Source of the DNA: Oscillospiraceae bacterium
GTDB lineage: Bacteria; Bacillota; Clostridia; Oscillospirales; Oscillospiraceae
Assembly: GCA_009781855.1 (NCBI GenBank)
Contig: WQUY01000004.1
Coordinates: 1 to 60,128 of the forward strand
Direction: 5' to 3'
Length of the DNA: 60,128 bases
This document shows positions 22,841 to 32,094 of this stretch, piece by piece (the stretch's first letter is position 1; each line of letters starts with the position of its first letter). The translations under genes were made by a program, and so were the position numbers. The notes under the pieces are model-generated. The model had not been told where the DNA came from. It did no database searches and saw nothing but the letters and a program-made list of their open reading frames with translations.

Positions 22841-22864
22841 TAGGGTGATGGCGCAATCACCCTA
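22841..22864 (+). promoter_or_regulatory. Hairpin at 5' end of glyS leader
   Basis: TAGGGTGAT and ATCACCCTA form a 9-bp stem with a 6-nt loop (GGCGCA) just after the predicted start site. It may stabilise the 5' end. It does not match a T-box: the leader is under 80 nt and lacks the stem I and TGGNACCGCG elements. Confidence 0.5.
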
Positions 22865-22913
22865 AACGAAAGCTCCAGCAAAATCTCTTGATTTCGCTGC
22901 ATGGGAGGAAAAA

Positions 22914-24314
22914 ATGCTTAATACCGAAAAAACAATGGACAAAATAACAGCGCTATGCAAAGGCAGAGGATTTGTTTTCGCAGGCAGTGAAATTTACGGA
23001 GGACTTGCGAACACATGGGATTACGGCCCATTGGGCGTTGAGCTGAAAAACAATGTCAAAAAAGCATGGTGGCAGAAGTTTGTCCAGGAAAATCCATACA
23101 ATGTTGGACAAGACTCTGCAATATTAATGAACCCCAAAGTTTGGGAAGCATCGGGACATGTTGCGACATTCAATGACCCACTGATAGACTGCAGAAGCTG
23201 CAAAATGCGCCATCGTGCAGACAAGCTTGTCGAAGAATGGAACCATGAAAACAACATAACCGATGTGGTAATTGAGACAATGGACGATGAAACACTCGTC
23301 GGATATATACGTGAGCAAAATGTAACTTGCCCACACTGCGAAAAGTCAGACTTCACGGATATAAGAAAGTTTAACCTGATGTTCAAAACATTCCAGGGCG
23401 TCAATGAAGACACCGCAGCTCAGATTTATCTGCGCCCGGAAACTGCCCAGGGCATATTCGTTCAATTTAAGAATGTCCAGCGGACAACACGCCGCAAAAT
23501 CCCTTTCGGCATTTGCCAGATAGGAAAATCATTCCGCAACGAAATAACACCAGGCAATTTCATTTTCCGTACCAGGGAATTTGAGCAACTAGAACTCGAA
23601 TTCTTCTGCAAACCCGGAACCGATTTAGAATGGTTTGATTATTGGAGAACGTTCTGTAAAGATTGGTTGCTCGCACTTGGAATGCAAGAAAAAAATATCA
23701 AGCTTCGCGACCATGAAAAAGAGGAACTCTCCCATTACTCAAATGCCACAACAGATTTTGAATTTTTGTTCCCATTCGGCTGGGGTGAGCTTTGGGGTGT
23801 TGCCGACCGCACGGACTTTGACCTCACGGCACATCAAACACACTCGGGCGAAAACATGGAATACTTCGATCAGGAAACTGGAGAGAAGTATATACCGTAC
23901 GTCATAGAGCCGTCTCTGGGCGTTGATAGGGTGCTACTGGCATTTCTTATAGATGCATATGATGAAGAATTGATTGATGCAGAGAAAAACGATGTGCGCA
24001 CAGTGTTGCGTTTGCACCCTGCGCTTGCGCCATATAAATGCGCGGTCTTGCCGCTTTCGAAAAAGCTTTCGCCTGCAGCGGAAGAAGTTTATGTCAGCCT
24101 GCAAAAAAAGTTCATGACAGACTTTGACGATAGCGGATCAATAGGGAAAAGATACAGAAGGCAGGATGAAATAGGCACGCCGTTTTGCGTTACATACGAT
24201 TTTGATTCCGAAACCGACAAATGCGTCACAGTCCGCGATAGAGACGCTATGACCCAAGAGCGAATTCCGATAGAAGAACTATCAACATACATCGCAGAAA
24301 AACTATTGTTTTAA
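22914..24314 (+). CDS. glyS: Glycyl-tRNA synthetase, homodimeric class II type
   Basis: The 466-aa enzyme charges tRNA-Gly and is the single-chain (GlyQS) form typical of Gram-positive bacteria, eukaryotes and archaea. Seen: [18 protein letters not shown] near the N-terminus, class II motif 2 ([20 protein letters not shown]), motif 3 ([18 protein letters not shown]), and a C-terminal anticodon-binding domain ([13 protein letters not shown]). A CxxC...CPHC pair around residues 95-140 may bind zinc. ATG 22914 follows GGGAGG. The length is normal. It is followed after 21 bp by split transketolase genes, an apparent operon closed by the terminator at 26198. Confidence 0.97.
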   Translation: MLNTEKTMDKITALCKGRGFVFAGSEIYGGLANTWDYGPLGVELKNNVKKAWWQKFVQENPYNVGQDSAILMNPKVWEASGHVATFNDPLIDCRSCKMRHRADKLVEEWNHENNITDVVIETMDDETLVGYIREQNVTCPHCEKSDFTDIRKFNLMFKTFQGVNEDTAAQIYLRPETAQGIFVQFKNVQRTTRRKIPFGICQIGKSFRNEITPGNFIFRTREFEQLELEFFCKPGTDLEWFDYWRTFCKDWLLALGMQEKNIKLRDHEKEELSHYSNATTDFEFLFPFGWGELWGVADRTDFDLTAHQTHSGENMEYFDQETGEKYIPYVIEPSLGVDRVLLAFLIDAYDEELIDAEKNDVRTVLRLHPALAPYKCAVLPLSKKLSPAAEEVYVSLQKKFMTDFDDSGSIGKRYRRQDEIGTPFCVTYDFDSETDKCVTVRDRDAMTQERIPIEELSTYIAEKLLF

Positions 24315-24335
24315 CACTCATATAAAGAGGTGCCT

Positions 24336-25205
24336 ATGAACATAACTAAAGAAACACTTGAACTCAGAGTAGTTGCCGAGAGCATCCGCTTAGTGACACT
24401 CCAGACCCTTGCGCACATTGGATTTGGCCATGTGGGCGGAGCAATGTCTATAGTTGAGACACTGGCTGTGCTTTATGGGGGAGAACTCAAATGTGACCCT
24501 CAAAACCCAGATTGGGACGCTCGCGATAGGCTTGTTATGTCAAAAGGACATGCAGGCCCAGCTCTGTATGCAACCCTTAGCCTTAGAGGCTTTTTTCCAA
24601 AAGAAATGCTCAAAGAACTCAATCAAGGTGGAGGCAGACTGCCGAGCCACTGCGACATGAACAAAACAGCCGGTGTTGATATGACCACGGGCTCATTGGG
24701 GCAGGGCATCTCAACGGCCATTGGCCTGGCTCTGGGTATGAGATTGAACAAGGCGAATAATTATGCATATTTGGTTCTGGGCGACGGAGAATGTAACGAG
24801 GGTCAGGTCTGGGAAGGCGCAATATTTGCCGCCCACAACAAACTAGGTGAGCTGATTACATTTGTAGATTGGAATAAGCAGCAACTTGACGGGTATACAA
24901 AAGACATCATGGACATGGGCAATGTTGAAGAAAAGTTCCGAGCGTTTGGCTGGCATTGCCAAACCGTAGCCGGACATGAACCGGAAAAAATCAAAGCTGC
25001 AATTATTGAGGCAAAAGGTGTAAAAGATGCTCCGAGTGTAATAATACTCGACACGATAAAAGGGTATGGATGCAGTTTTGCTCAGGGTGTCGAGGCAAAC
25101 CACCACATGAACTTCACAAAAGAACAGATGGAAGAAGCCATAGACATTCAAGTAAAGCGGCTGGAAGCGGCCAAGACTTCAGCAAAAGAAGGAAAGGGGG
25201 AATAA
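24336..25205 (+). CDS. Transketolase, N-terminal (thiamine-diphosphate binding) subunit
   Basis: The 289-aa protein carries the PP domain of transketolase: IGFGHVGGAMSIVE, SKGHAGPALYA, GSLGQGIS and the ThDP/Mg motif GDGECNEGQVWE. I chose ATG 24336 (MNITKETLE), five bases after AGAGG; the upstream GTG at 24330 overlaps that site. The enzyme moves two-carbon units in the nonoxidative pentose phosphate pathway. Splitting into two genes is common in clostridia and archaea. The second half starts 3 bp downstream. Confidence 0.95.
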   Translation: MNITKETLELRVVAESIRLVTLQTLAHIGFGHVGGAMSIVETLAVLYGGELKCDPQNPDWDARDRLVMSKGHAGPALYATLSLRGFFPKEMLKELNQGGGRLPSHCDMNKTAGVDMTTGSLGQGISTAIGLALGMRLNKANNYAYLVLGDGECNEGQVWEGAIFAAHNKLGELITFVDWNKQQLDGYTKDIMDMGNVEEKFRAFGWHCQTVAGHEPEKIKAAIIEAKGVKDAPSVIILDTIKGYGCSFAQGVEANHHMNFTKEQMEEAIDIQVKRLEAAKTSAKEGKGE

Positions 25206-25208
25206 TCC

Positions 25209-26174
25209 ATGTTTACTGTGAATGAAAGCTTTGATAAGACCCCCAAAATGATGCGAGAAATCTATTGCGAAACCCTTACAGAACTTGCACAAGAAAATAG
25301 GAACATTGTGGTGCTGGATGCCGACCTTGTGAGTTCATCGGGCATGAAGCCGTTTTTTAAACAGTTTCCCGATAGGGCGATAAACTGCGGTGTTGCCGAG
25401 GCAAATATGATAGGAATAGCTGCCGGACTAAGTGCCATGGGCAAAATTCCATTTGCGCACTCATTTGGCTGCTTTGCATCGCGCCGTGTTTGTGACCAAA
25501 TCATGATATCGGCGGCATATGCTCAGCAAAATGTCAGAATAATCGGCACCGATCCGGGTGTAACGGCAGCCTATAATGGCGGCACACATATGCCGTTTGA
25601 AGACATGGGTGTATTACGTTCAATCCCTCATATCACACTCATTGAACTGACCGATACGGTCATGCTCGCTGACATAATAAAGCAACTTGAAAAACTTTAT
25701 GGAGTTTATTATCTGAGAATGGCCAGAAAAAATGTTGTCTCAGTCTATCGTGAGGGCTCAACATTTGAAATCGGACGAGGCAATGTGCTCAAAGACGGAC
25801 GTGATGTCTCGATAATTGCAAGCGGCATTATGATAGGGGAAGCCCTCAAAGCTGCCGACATGCTGCGTTCTGAAGATATATCAGCAAAGGTTGTGGATAT
25901 GTTTACGTGGAAGCCAATAGATGCGGAGATTATCGAATACTGTGCAGCGACCACCGGCGCTTTAGTGACAGCAGAAAACCACAATGTAATAGGTGGGTTG
26001 GGTTCGGCTGTGGCGGAAGCTCTGGTTCAAACGCATCCCGTGCCGATAGAAATGATTGGTGTCAAAGACAGATTTGGCCAGGTGGGCACTGAAGACTTCT
26101 TGCGTGAAGAGTACAACTTGACGGCAGCAGCTATCGTTGCGGCGGCAAAACGTGCAATCTCTAGGAAAAAATAG
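25209..26174 (+). CDS. Transketolase, C-terminal (Pyr and C-terminal domain) subunit
   Basis: The 321-aa protein has the pyrimidine-binding domain (VLDADLVSSSG, INCGVAEANMIGIAAGLS with the catalytic glutamate, FAHSFGCFASRR, TDPGVTAAYNGGTH) and the C-terminal domain (KVVDMFTWKPID, ENHNVIGGLGSAVAE). It pairs with the preceding N-terminal subunit to form active transketolase. ATG 25209 follows AAAGGGGGAA. Length and motifs are normal for the split enzyme. Confidence 0.95.
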   Translation: MFTVNESFDKTPKMMREIYCETLTELAQENRNIVVLDADLVSSSGMKPFFKQFPDRAINCGVAEANMIGIAAGLSAMGKIPFAHSFGCFASRRVCDQIMISAAYAQQNVRIIGTDPGVTAAYNGGTHMPFEDMGVLRSIPHITLIELTDTVMLADIIKQLEKLYGVYYLRMARKNVVSVYREGSTFEIGRGNVLKDGRDVSIIASGIMIGEALKAADMLRSEDISAKVVDMFTWKPIDAEIIEYCAATTGALVTAENHNVIGGLGSAVAEALVQTHPVPIEMIGVKDRFGQVGTEDFLREEYNLTAAAIVAAAKRAISRKK

Positions 26175-26197
26175 AGGGTAAGTTTTCTATGAATCGA

Positions 26198-26232
26198 ATA
26201 CAGGCGCTGCAAACAGAAGGCAGCGTCTGTAT
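26198..26232 (+). terminator. Terminator of the glyS-transketolase operon
   Basis: ATACAGGCGCTGC and GCAGCGTCTGTAT form a stem of about 13 bp (one G-U pair) with an 8-9-nt loop, then TCTTTATG. Located 23 bp after the stop and before the metG promoter. Confidence 0.65.
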
Positions 26233-26263
26233 CTTTATGAAAAACATTCGAAATGTATCCAAT

Positions 26264-26292
26264 TTGCATAATTACATAATATATGGTATAAT
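26264..26292 (+). promoter_or_regulatory. Promoter for metG
   Basis: TTGCAT (26264-26269), 17 bp, TATAAT (26287-26292), 54 bp upstream of the GTG start. The short leader leaves no room for a T-box. Confidence 0.8.
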
Positions 26293-26346
26293 TCCACAAC
26301 ATATGGTACACTGTTTTGAAAGACAGAACCAAGAGGAGGCAATAGC

Positions 26347-27924
26347 GTGGATAAAGGAACATTTTACATTACAACGCCGATTTATTACCCATCAAGCAAG
26401 CTACATATAGGGCATACATACAGCACTGTGGCAACGGACGCGATGGCAAGGTATAAGCGAATGCGCGGCTATGATGTATTGTTTCTGACCGGAACCGATG
26501 AACATGGAATGAAAATCGAAGACAGCGCTAAAGCTGCGGGTGTTACACCAAAGGAATTTGTTGACAACATCGTATGCGGTGAGGGCGGGGTTTTAGACCT
26601 GTGGAAACTAATGAACATCTCTTATGACCGTTTTATCAGGACGACTGATGAATACCATATAGAGTCAATCAAATATATATTCAAAAAAATGTATGAAAAC
26701 GGCGATATTTATAAAGATGCCTACAGGGGTTCATATTGCACGCCCTGCGAGTCTTTCTGGACGTCATCGCAGCTTGCAGAAGGTAAATGCCCCGACTGTG
26801 GTCGTGAGGTAAAATATGCTGAAGAGGAAGCGTATTTCTTTCGTCAATCAAAATATGCAGAAAAAATAATGAAACTCTATGCTGATGACCCAGATTTTCT
26901 TCAACCCCAGTCGCGCATGAATGAAATGCTCAACAACTTCCTCAAACCCGGTCTTGAAGATGTTTGCGTATCCCGGACAACCTTTAAATGGGGAGTTCCG
27001 GTAGATTTCGATCCGGGACATGTTGTCTATGTCTGGGTTGATGCGTTGAGCAACTACATTACCGCACTGGGTTATGGCAATGATAAATATAACGACTTTG
27101 ATAAGTACTGGCCTTGTGATGTCCATTTTGTAGGGAAAGAAATAGTGCGCTTCCACTCTATTCTTTGGCCTGCAATGTTAATGTCGCTGGGTCTCGAATT
27201 GCCTAAGAGGGTGTTTGGCCATGGATGGCTACTCTTTGATGGCGACAAAATGAGCAAGTCGAAGGGTAACATTAAAGACCCGGCTCTATTAGCCGAGCGT
27301 TACGGCGTAGATGCACTGCGGTTTTTTCTGCTCAGAGAATTTCCGTTTGGTTCTGACGGCAGCTTTACCAATGAGCTGCTGATAACGCGCATAAACTCTG
27401 ACCTTGCAAATGATTTGGGAAATCTGGTGTCGCGCACGGTATCGATGGTAGAAAAATACTTTGGCGGTACGCTGCCGGAAAATCATGAAGACGGTGTAGA
27501 AGATAACGAGCTTATCACTATGGCAGCGGGCTTGCATAGTACATATGAAACACAAATGGAGAAATACTCATTTCAGAATGCGCTGGCGGAGATCTTCAAA
27601 GTGACCTCCCGTGCAAACAAATATATTGACGAAACAGCGCCATGGATATTGGCTAAAGACGAGGATAAAAAGCCGAGACTGGCAGCAGTGTTATACAACC
27701 TGCTTGAAACGATACGTATATGTACAATCATGCTTTCGCCGGTGATGCCTGATTCATGTGAGGAAATCTTCAAGCAGATTGGAGTGCCTGAGCAGTTAAC
27801 GACCTTTGAAAATGCATCTGTTTACGGCGGTTTGCAAAAAAATACAACCGTTTGTAAAGGGGAAATCATTTTTCCACGATTGGATGTGGAAAAAGAACTG
27901 GAAGCGCTGGCTTTAATAGGATAA
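26347..27924 (+). CDS. metG: Methionyl-tRNA synthetase
   Basis: The 525-aa class I synthetase has the HIGH motif as HIGHTY (residue ~22), a CTPC...CPDC zinc knuckle (~130-150), WVDALSNY, and the KMSKS loop DKMSKSKGN (~300). It starts at GTG 26347 behind AAGAGGAGG. The protein ends after the anticodon-binding helical domain and lacks the C-terminal EMAP-II/Arc1p-like dimerisation domain found in longer MetG proteins. One knuckle suggests the shorter MetG class. It is the first gene of a likely metG-uppP-ftsK run. Confidence 0.96.
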   Translation: MDKGTFYITTPIYYPSSKLHIGHTYSTVATDAMARYKRMRGYDVLFLTGTDEHGMKIEDSAKAAGVTPKEFVDNIVCGEGGVLDLWKLMNISYDRFIRTTDEYHIESIKYIFKKMYENGDIYKDAYRGSYCTPCESFWTSSQLAEGKCPDCGREVKYAEEEAYFFRQSKYAEKIMKLYADDPDFLQPQSRMNEMLNNFLKPGLEDVCVSRTTFKWGVPVDFDPGHVVYVWVDALSNYITALGYGNDKYNDFDKYWPCDVHFVGKEIVRFHSILWPAMLMSLGLELPKRVFGHGWLLFDGDKMSKSKGNIKDPALLAERYGVDALRFFLLREFPFGSDGSFTNELLITRINSDLANDLGNLVSRTVSMVEKYFGGTLPENHEDGVEDNELITMAAGLHSTYETQMEKYSFQNALAEIFKVTSRANKYIDETAPWILAKDEDKKPRLAAVLYNLLETIRICTIMLSPVMPDSCEEIFKQIGVPEQLTTFENASVYGGLQKNTTVCKGEIIFPRLDVEKELEALALIG

Positions 27925-28022
27925 GCAGAGATTCATTTAAAGAATAGAATGTAGAAGAGTAAAGAATATGAAGTAAAGGGGGCTACCACGGCCTCACGGT
28001 TTATCGCACAGGGGGGATTATT

Positions 28023-28865
28023 GTGTCAATACTCATGGCTTTATTTCTCGGACTTATTCAGGGAATAACAGAATTTCTTCCGATATCAAGCTCAGGGCAT
28101 CTGTCAATACTGCAAAACCTGCTTAATATGGGGTATAATGACGAAAGCCACTTGCTGTTTCAGGTTTTGCTGCACCTGGGTACGCTGGTTTCGATTTGCG
28201 TAGTTTACAGGCAAGAACTCAAACTGATGGTGTCAGATGGGATTGAGTACCTGCAACTCAGAGGCGATAATGAAGCAGATGAGCCACTTGTACTAAAGGC
28301 CCCTGCCAGAACGCTGTTGTTTGTGTTCATAGGCACATTGCCGCTCTTTATTGCCTTAATCTTTTGGGGCAGCATTTCGCAGCTGTTTTTCCACACGGGG
28401 TTTGTAGGGTTTGCCCTAATCGTAACGGGCGGACTTCTTTTCGTATCGGATAAATATATAAAAAGAGGCAAGAAAAGCGAAAAGACAATAAAACTCTCTG
28501 ATGCGCTGGTCATAGGATTAGCTCAGGCAGTTGCGACATTGCCTGGACTCTCACGTTCCGGCACAACTATTTCTGTCGGGCTTGCAAGAGGGCTCAGCGG
28601 CAGTTTCGCCGTCCGCTTTTCGCTATTGCTGTCTATCCCTGCGGTCGTAGGCGCAACTATTGTTGCCCTGTACAGAGCAATCAGGGAAGGCGTAGATTTT
28701 TCGCTGTTTCCGACATATTTTGCAGGCTTTATAGTTGCTGCGGTCGTCGGGTTCTTTACGATACAATTTCTTCGCCGCCTTGTGGCTAAGGGTGGATTTG
28801 GTAAAATAGCGTATTACTGCTGGATTCTGGGCGGTGTAACCATACTATTATCGCTTGTACTATAA
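28023..28865 (+). CDS. uppP: Undecaprenyl-diphosphate phosphatase (UppP/BacA)
   Basis: The 280-aa membrane enzyme recycles the cell-wall lipid carrier by dephosphorylating undecaprenyl diphosphate. Both family signatures are visible: QGITEFLPISSSGHL near the N-terminus and PGLSRSGTT with a downstream GLARG (~175-190). About eight hydrophobic segments are present. It begins at GTG 28023 after a GGGGGG ribosome site. The preceding 98-bp gap shows no promoter or terminator I trust. It lies 21 bp upstream of the ftsK/spoIIIE gene. Overproduction in the family gives bacitracin resistance. Confidence 0.95.
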   Translation: MSILMALFLGLIQGITEFLPISSSGHLSILQNLLNMGYNDESHLLFQVLLHLGTLVSICVVYRQELKLMVSDGIEYLQLRGDNEADEPLVLKAPARTLLFVFIGTLPLFIALIFWGSISQLFFHTGFVGFALIVTGGLLFVSDKYIKRGKKSEKTIKLSDALVIGLAQAVATLPGLSRSGTTISVGLARGLSGSFAVRFSLLLSIPAVVGATIVALYRAIREGVDFSLFPTYFAGFIVAAVVGFFTIQFLRRLVAKGGFGKIAYYCWILGGVTILLSLVL

Positions 28866-28886
28866 GCGGTCTGCTTTGGAGGCTAA

Positions 28887-31652
28887 ATGGCACAGTCAAA
28901 TCGTGGAAAGCAAACATCTGCAAAACGTAAAACAAATTCAAAAAGCTCTGGAAAAAGCACTTCGCGGTCAGAAAAAACCACCGCAAAGGCACCGTTGAGA
29001 CGCGAAATAATGGCCGCTGTTTGTTTTTTTCTTGCAGCATTTACATTTATAGCGTATTTTAACGATGATGGCGCATTTATAGGACTTTTTGCCGGATTTG
29101 TCCGCGGCCTTATAGGTCATGGGTTTTTCTACCTTGCACCTGTTTTGCTGCTTTGTGCAGTAGTCCTTACATTCCATAGGGGTCGTCCGGTCGCTTTTAG
29201 AATAAGCTCGACCCTCATACTTTGCCTTTTGGCAGGTGCTCTGACGCATCTGATTACCCGCTCACCTGAGTATGCATTCGAAATCTCGTTTTCCATGATT
29301 CCGGAGCTTTGGGTAAGCGGCCTGAATCTTGAATCCGGTGGTGCACTCAGCGGGTCGATTGCAGACATATTTGGCTGGTTATTTGGCAGCGTAGGCGCTA
29401 TTGTCCTGCTTGTAATCGCTTCACTATTTCTGTTGCTGGTCGCACTGAACAAGACAGTAGTTGGCATTGTCGATGCAATCAGAAATAGGACGAGGGCTGA
29501 ATATATACCAGAACCTATGCCCGAACATATGCCCGCAGAAGAAAGCCAATCAAGGCAGGTTCAAAAACGAGTGTTACCGCCTTTAAGGGGCAGAAAAGCA
29601 ATTGATATATCAATCGACAGCGAAACTGAGCCGACAACCGAAGTGATTGAAGAACCGCAAAAAGAACCGCTCTTCAAACCATCTCCGACAGTAAGGACTC
29701 CCGACCAACTGATAAACGAATATGCGTCCCAAAAAAATGACAGTGAAAAAAGAAATAATCCGCTTGAGGGTGAATCCGGACGCGACAAGAATATAGCGTT
29801 AGACAATAAGACAATCGATGGGACAGATGTCTCTGATAACGGTGTCGCTGAGGTAGGTGCTGATGATTCTGCAGAGCAAATAGCTACAGAAGACCTCCCT
29901 TTAGATATTCCGTTTATGGAAAGCAAGCGCCGCAAACGTCCTGAAAAAGCGCCGATAGTCCCTGAGCCTCCGACATATGATGAACCCGTTGAGGAAGCTA
30001 AGCCAGAAGAGAAAAAAACAGTGGAAGTAAAAGCACCATCGATTACGCCGACTGTGGTTGACAGTGGCGCATATGTTTTCCCACCGCTGGACTTGCTGGC
30101 CGCCGGTTCCTCAAAAGGCCATAGTGGCGATGATGAAGTTCGGCTAAACTCCGAGCGGCTTGAATCAGCCTTTCAAAGCTTTGGCGTCAATGTCAAGATT
30201 TCAAACGCAACTTGCGGGCCTGCTGTCACCAGATATGAAGCGGCAATGGAAGCAGGTGTGAAACTCAGTAAATTGACGAATTTGGCCGATGACATAGCTT
30301 TGTCACTTGGGACAAGTGGTGTTCGTATAGCGGCCATGCCAAACATGATTTCGACTGTGGGTATAGAGGTTCCGAATAAGAGCGTAAGCGTGGTCTACCT
30401 GCGTGAAATAATAGAGTCAACAGCGTTTGTGAGTGCAAAATCTAAACTGACATTCGCAATCGGCAAAAACATATCCGGCGAAGCAATAGTAGGTAATGCT
30501 TCCAAAATGCCGCATATGCTTGTTGCAGGAACTACGGGGTCGGGCAAATCAGTTTGCCTTAATTCAATTATATTGAGTTTATTGTACAAAGCAAACCCTG
30601 AAGAGGTGCGCTTTATAATGATTGACCCCAAAATGGTCGAGTTCAATGTTTATAATGAAATACCGCATCTGCTCGTGCCGGTGGTAACTGATGTTAAAAA
30701 GGCCTCTGGGGCATTGCAATGGGCTGTTTTTGAAATGACAAAGAGATATACCCTGTTTAAAGAGACCAATGCGAGAGATCTTGAGGGTTACAACAAAGTG
30801 GCAAGGGAATCGGAGGAACTGACGGAGTTTCCACAAATTGTAATTATCATTGACGAACTTGCCGACCTGATGATGACGGCGGCTAAGGAAGTCGAAGAAT
30901 CGGTTTGCCGTGTGGCGCAGATGGGGCGGGCAGCAGGAATGCATCTCATTATTGCAACACAAAGCCCACGCGCCGACGTCATAACGGGACTGATGAAAGC
31001 AAATATTCCATCGCGTATTTCATTTAAGGTATCAAGCGCACTCGAATCCCGAATCATACTTGATGCGGGGGGCAACGCCGATAAGCTGGTAGGCAACGGA
31101 GATATGCTATTTGCGCCCATTGGCTCAGACAAACCTATGCGTGTTCAAGGCACATGGGTTTCGGACGCGGAACGTGAAAAAGTGGTCGAGTTCATTAAAA
31201 AGAGCGGCCAGACGCAATATTCAGAAGAAGTCATGGACGAGATAGAAAAAGCTGCAATCGAAAAAACTTCCGGCGGAGATAAAGTCAAGGAAGAAACAGA
31301 TGCGGCCGATTATGACGAGCTTCTTCCACAAGCAGTTGAGCTTATTTTCGAGACAGGCCAAGCCTCGGTTTCGATGCTGCAAAGGAGGCTGAAATTAGGA
31401 TTCTCACGCGCAGGACGCATAGTAGATCAAATGGAGCAAATGGGCGTTGTAGGGCCGTATGAGGGGTCAAAACCACGAGCGTTACTGGTGACCAAAGATC
31501 AGTGGCGACAGATGCAATACATCAGCGGAAATGCGCCTGAGGATAGCATAGTGCCTGAACCGGTCGTGTCCGTAACCTCCGTTACTGACGAGAGGCCGCT
31601 GGCAGTCAATCCTCTGCCCTTGATTGTCAACGAAAGCCCAGAAGATGACTAA
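28887..31652 (+). CDS. ftsK: DNA translocase FtsK/SpoIIIE
   Basis: The 921-aa protein has a Lys/Ser-rich N-terminus, about four membrane helices in residues ~50-200, a long variable acidic linker (~210-400), the motor with Walker A GTTGSGKS (548-555) and Walker B VIIIDELADLMM, and a C-terminal winged-helix gamma domain (SVSMLQRRLKLGFSRAGRI) that reads polar DNA sequences. It pumps chromosomal DNA across the division or sporulation septum. FtsK and SpoIIIE cannot be told apart by motif alone; the size fits either. GTT-rich housekeeping context and the terminator at 31699 mark the operon end; repeat copy 3 starts at the stop codon. Confidence 0.95.
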   Translation: MAQSNRGKQTSAKRKTNSKSSGKSTSRSEKTTAKAPLRREIMAAVCFFLAAFTFIAYFNDDGAFIGLFAGFVRGLIGHGFFYLAPVLLLCAVVLTFHRGRPVAFRISSTLILCLLAGALTHLITRSPEYAFEISFSMIPELWVSGLNLESGGALSGSIADIFGWLFGSVGAIVLLVIASLFLLLVALNKTVVGIVDAIRNRTRAEYIPEPMPEHMPAEESQSRQVQKRVLPPLRGRKAIDISIDSETEPTTEVIEEPQKEPLFKPSPTVRTPDQLINEYASQKNDSEKRNNPLEGESGRDKNIALDNKTIDGTDVSDNGVAEVGADDSAEQIATEDLPLDIPFMESKRRKRPEKAPIVPEPPTYDEPVEEAKPEEKKTVEVKAPSITPTVVDSGAYVFPPLDLLAAGSSKGHSGDDEVRLNSERLESAFQSFGVNVKISNATCGPAVTRYEAAMEAGVKLSKLTNLADDIALSLGTSGVRIAAMPNMISTVGIEVPNKSVSVVYLREIIESTAFVSAKSKLTFAIGKNISGEAIVGNASKMPHMLVAGTTGSGKSVCLNSIILSLLYKANPEEVRFIMIDPKMVEFNVYNEIPHLLVPVVTDVKKASGALQWAVFEMTKRYTLFKETNARDLEGYNKVARESEELTEFPQIVIIIDELADLMMTAAKEVEESVCRVAQMGRAAGMHLIIATQSPRADVITGLMKANIPSRISFKVSSALESRIILDAGGNADKLVGNGDMLFAPIGSDKPMRVQGTWVSDAEREKVVEFIKKSGQTQYSEEVMDEIEKAAIEKTSGGDKVKEETDAADYDELLPQAVELIFETGQASVSMLQRRLKLGFSRAGRIVDQMEQMGVVGPYEGSKPRALLVTKDQWRQMQYISGNAPEDSIVPEPVVSVTSVTDERPLAVNPLPLIVNESPEDD

Positions 31653-31692
31653 CCGCCGTCAGGTGATGGGGCTCGACTTCCGTAGCCTACCC
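31653..31692 (+). repeat. Dispersed intergenic repeat, copy 3
   Basis: Immediately after the ftsK TAA comes CCGCCGTCAGGTGATGGGG, then CTCGACTTCCGTAGCC. It aligns with copy 1 (ACCGACAGGCGATAGG, TTCGACTCC) and with the reverse complement of copy 4. Confidence 0.6.
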
Positions 31693-31698
31693 GATATG

Positions 31699-31730
31699 AA
31701 ATGCCTCCGGCTGAGCTGGGGGCATTTATT
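31699..31730 (+). terminator. Terminator of the metG-uppP-ftsK run
   Basis: AAATGCCTCC and GGGGGCATTT form a 10-bp stem with a 9-nt loop, followed by ATTAGTT. Lies 47 bp after the ftsK stop. Confidence 0.7.
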
Positions 31731-31786
31731 AGTTACATTCAACTATATTGCAATCACTTTTTTGTATAGTTTGTCAAAAATGCAAG

Positions 31787-31815
31787 TTGACACCAACGCG
31801 CTAGTGTAGTAGTGT
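31787..31815 (+). promoter_or_regulatory. Candidate promoter for the 35-codon membrane peptide gene
   Basis: A perfect TTGACA (31787-31792) is followed after 17 bp by TAGTGT, a weak -10. The small gene starts 32 bp further on. Confidence 0.45.
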
Positions 31816-31846
31816 GTTAAACAGTTGGGAAAAAGAGGTAATTATT

Positions 31847-31954
31847 GTGACAATTCTTGAATTTGGTTTCGTGTTTCTCCTTATTGGTTTTATTATCGCC
31901 CTTGTGGGCAATAGCGCCAATAGGGATGTCATTGCGAACTTAATTGTAGAATAA
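31847..31954 (+). CDS. Small single-span membrane protein, 35 aa
   Basis: A GTG at 31847, seven bases after GAGGT, opens a 35-codon frame ending at TAA 31954. The peptide begins MTILEFGFVFLLIGFIIALV, a single strong membrane helix, then has a short polar tail (GNSANRDVIANLIVE). It is too short for usual gene calling. It lies between a terminator (31699-31727) and another (31977-32005), with a TTGACA element upstream, so it has a complete transcription unit of its own. The codons look protein-like. I do not know a matching family. It may be a regulatory membrane micropeptide; a type I toxin is possible but no antisense RNA is evident. Confidence 0.5.
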   Translation: MTILEFGFVFLLIGFIIALVGNSANRDVIANLIVE

Positions 31955-31976
31955 AGTTAAGATAAAATCTACGATT

Positions 31977-32014
31977 AGACCTGTAGTGAAATCCGCTACA
32001 GGTCTTTATTTTTT
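31977..32014 (+). terminator. Intrinsic terminator after the small membrane gene
   Basis: AGACCTGTAG and CTACAGGTCT form a perfect 10-bp stem with a 9-nt loop, followed by TTATTTTTTC. Confidence 0.85.
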
Positions 32015-32094
32015 CTGACAACAGAAACCACGAGCAACCAGAACCAATCCAGGCGCAAAAAATTACTTTACAAAAATAGGGGGAATTTTACAGC

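Noticed and set aside
22721-22913. T-box riboswitch upstream of glyS
   Set aside because: Firmicute glyS genes often have T-boxes, and AGGGTGATGG looks faintly like the conserved block, but the promoter at 22801 leaves only about 80 nt, with no stem I and no TGGNACCGCG sequence.
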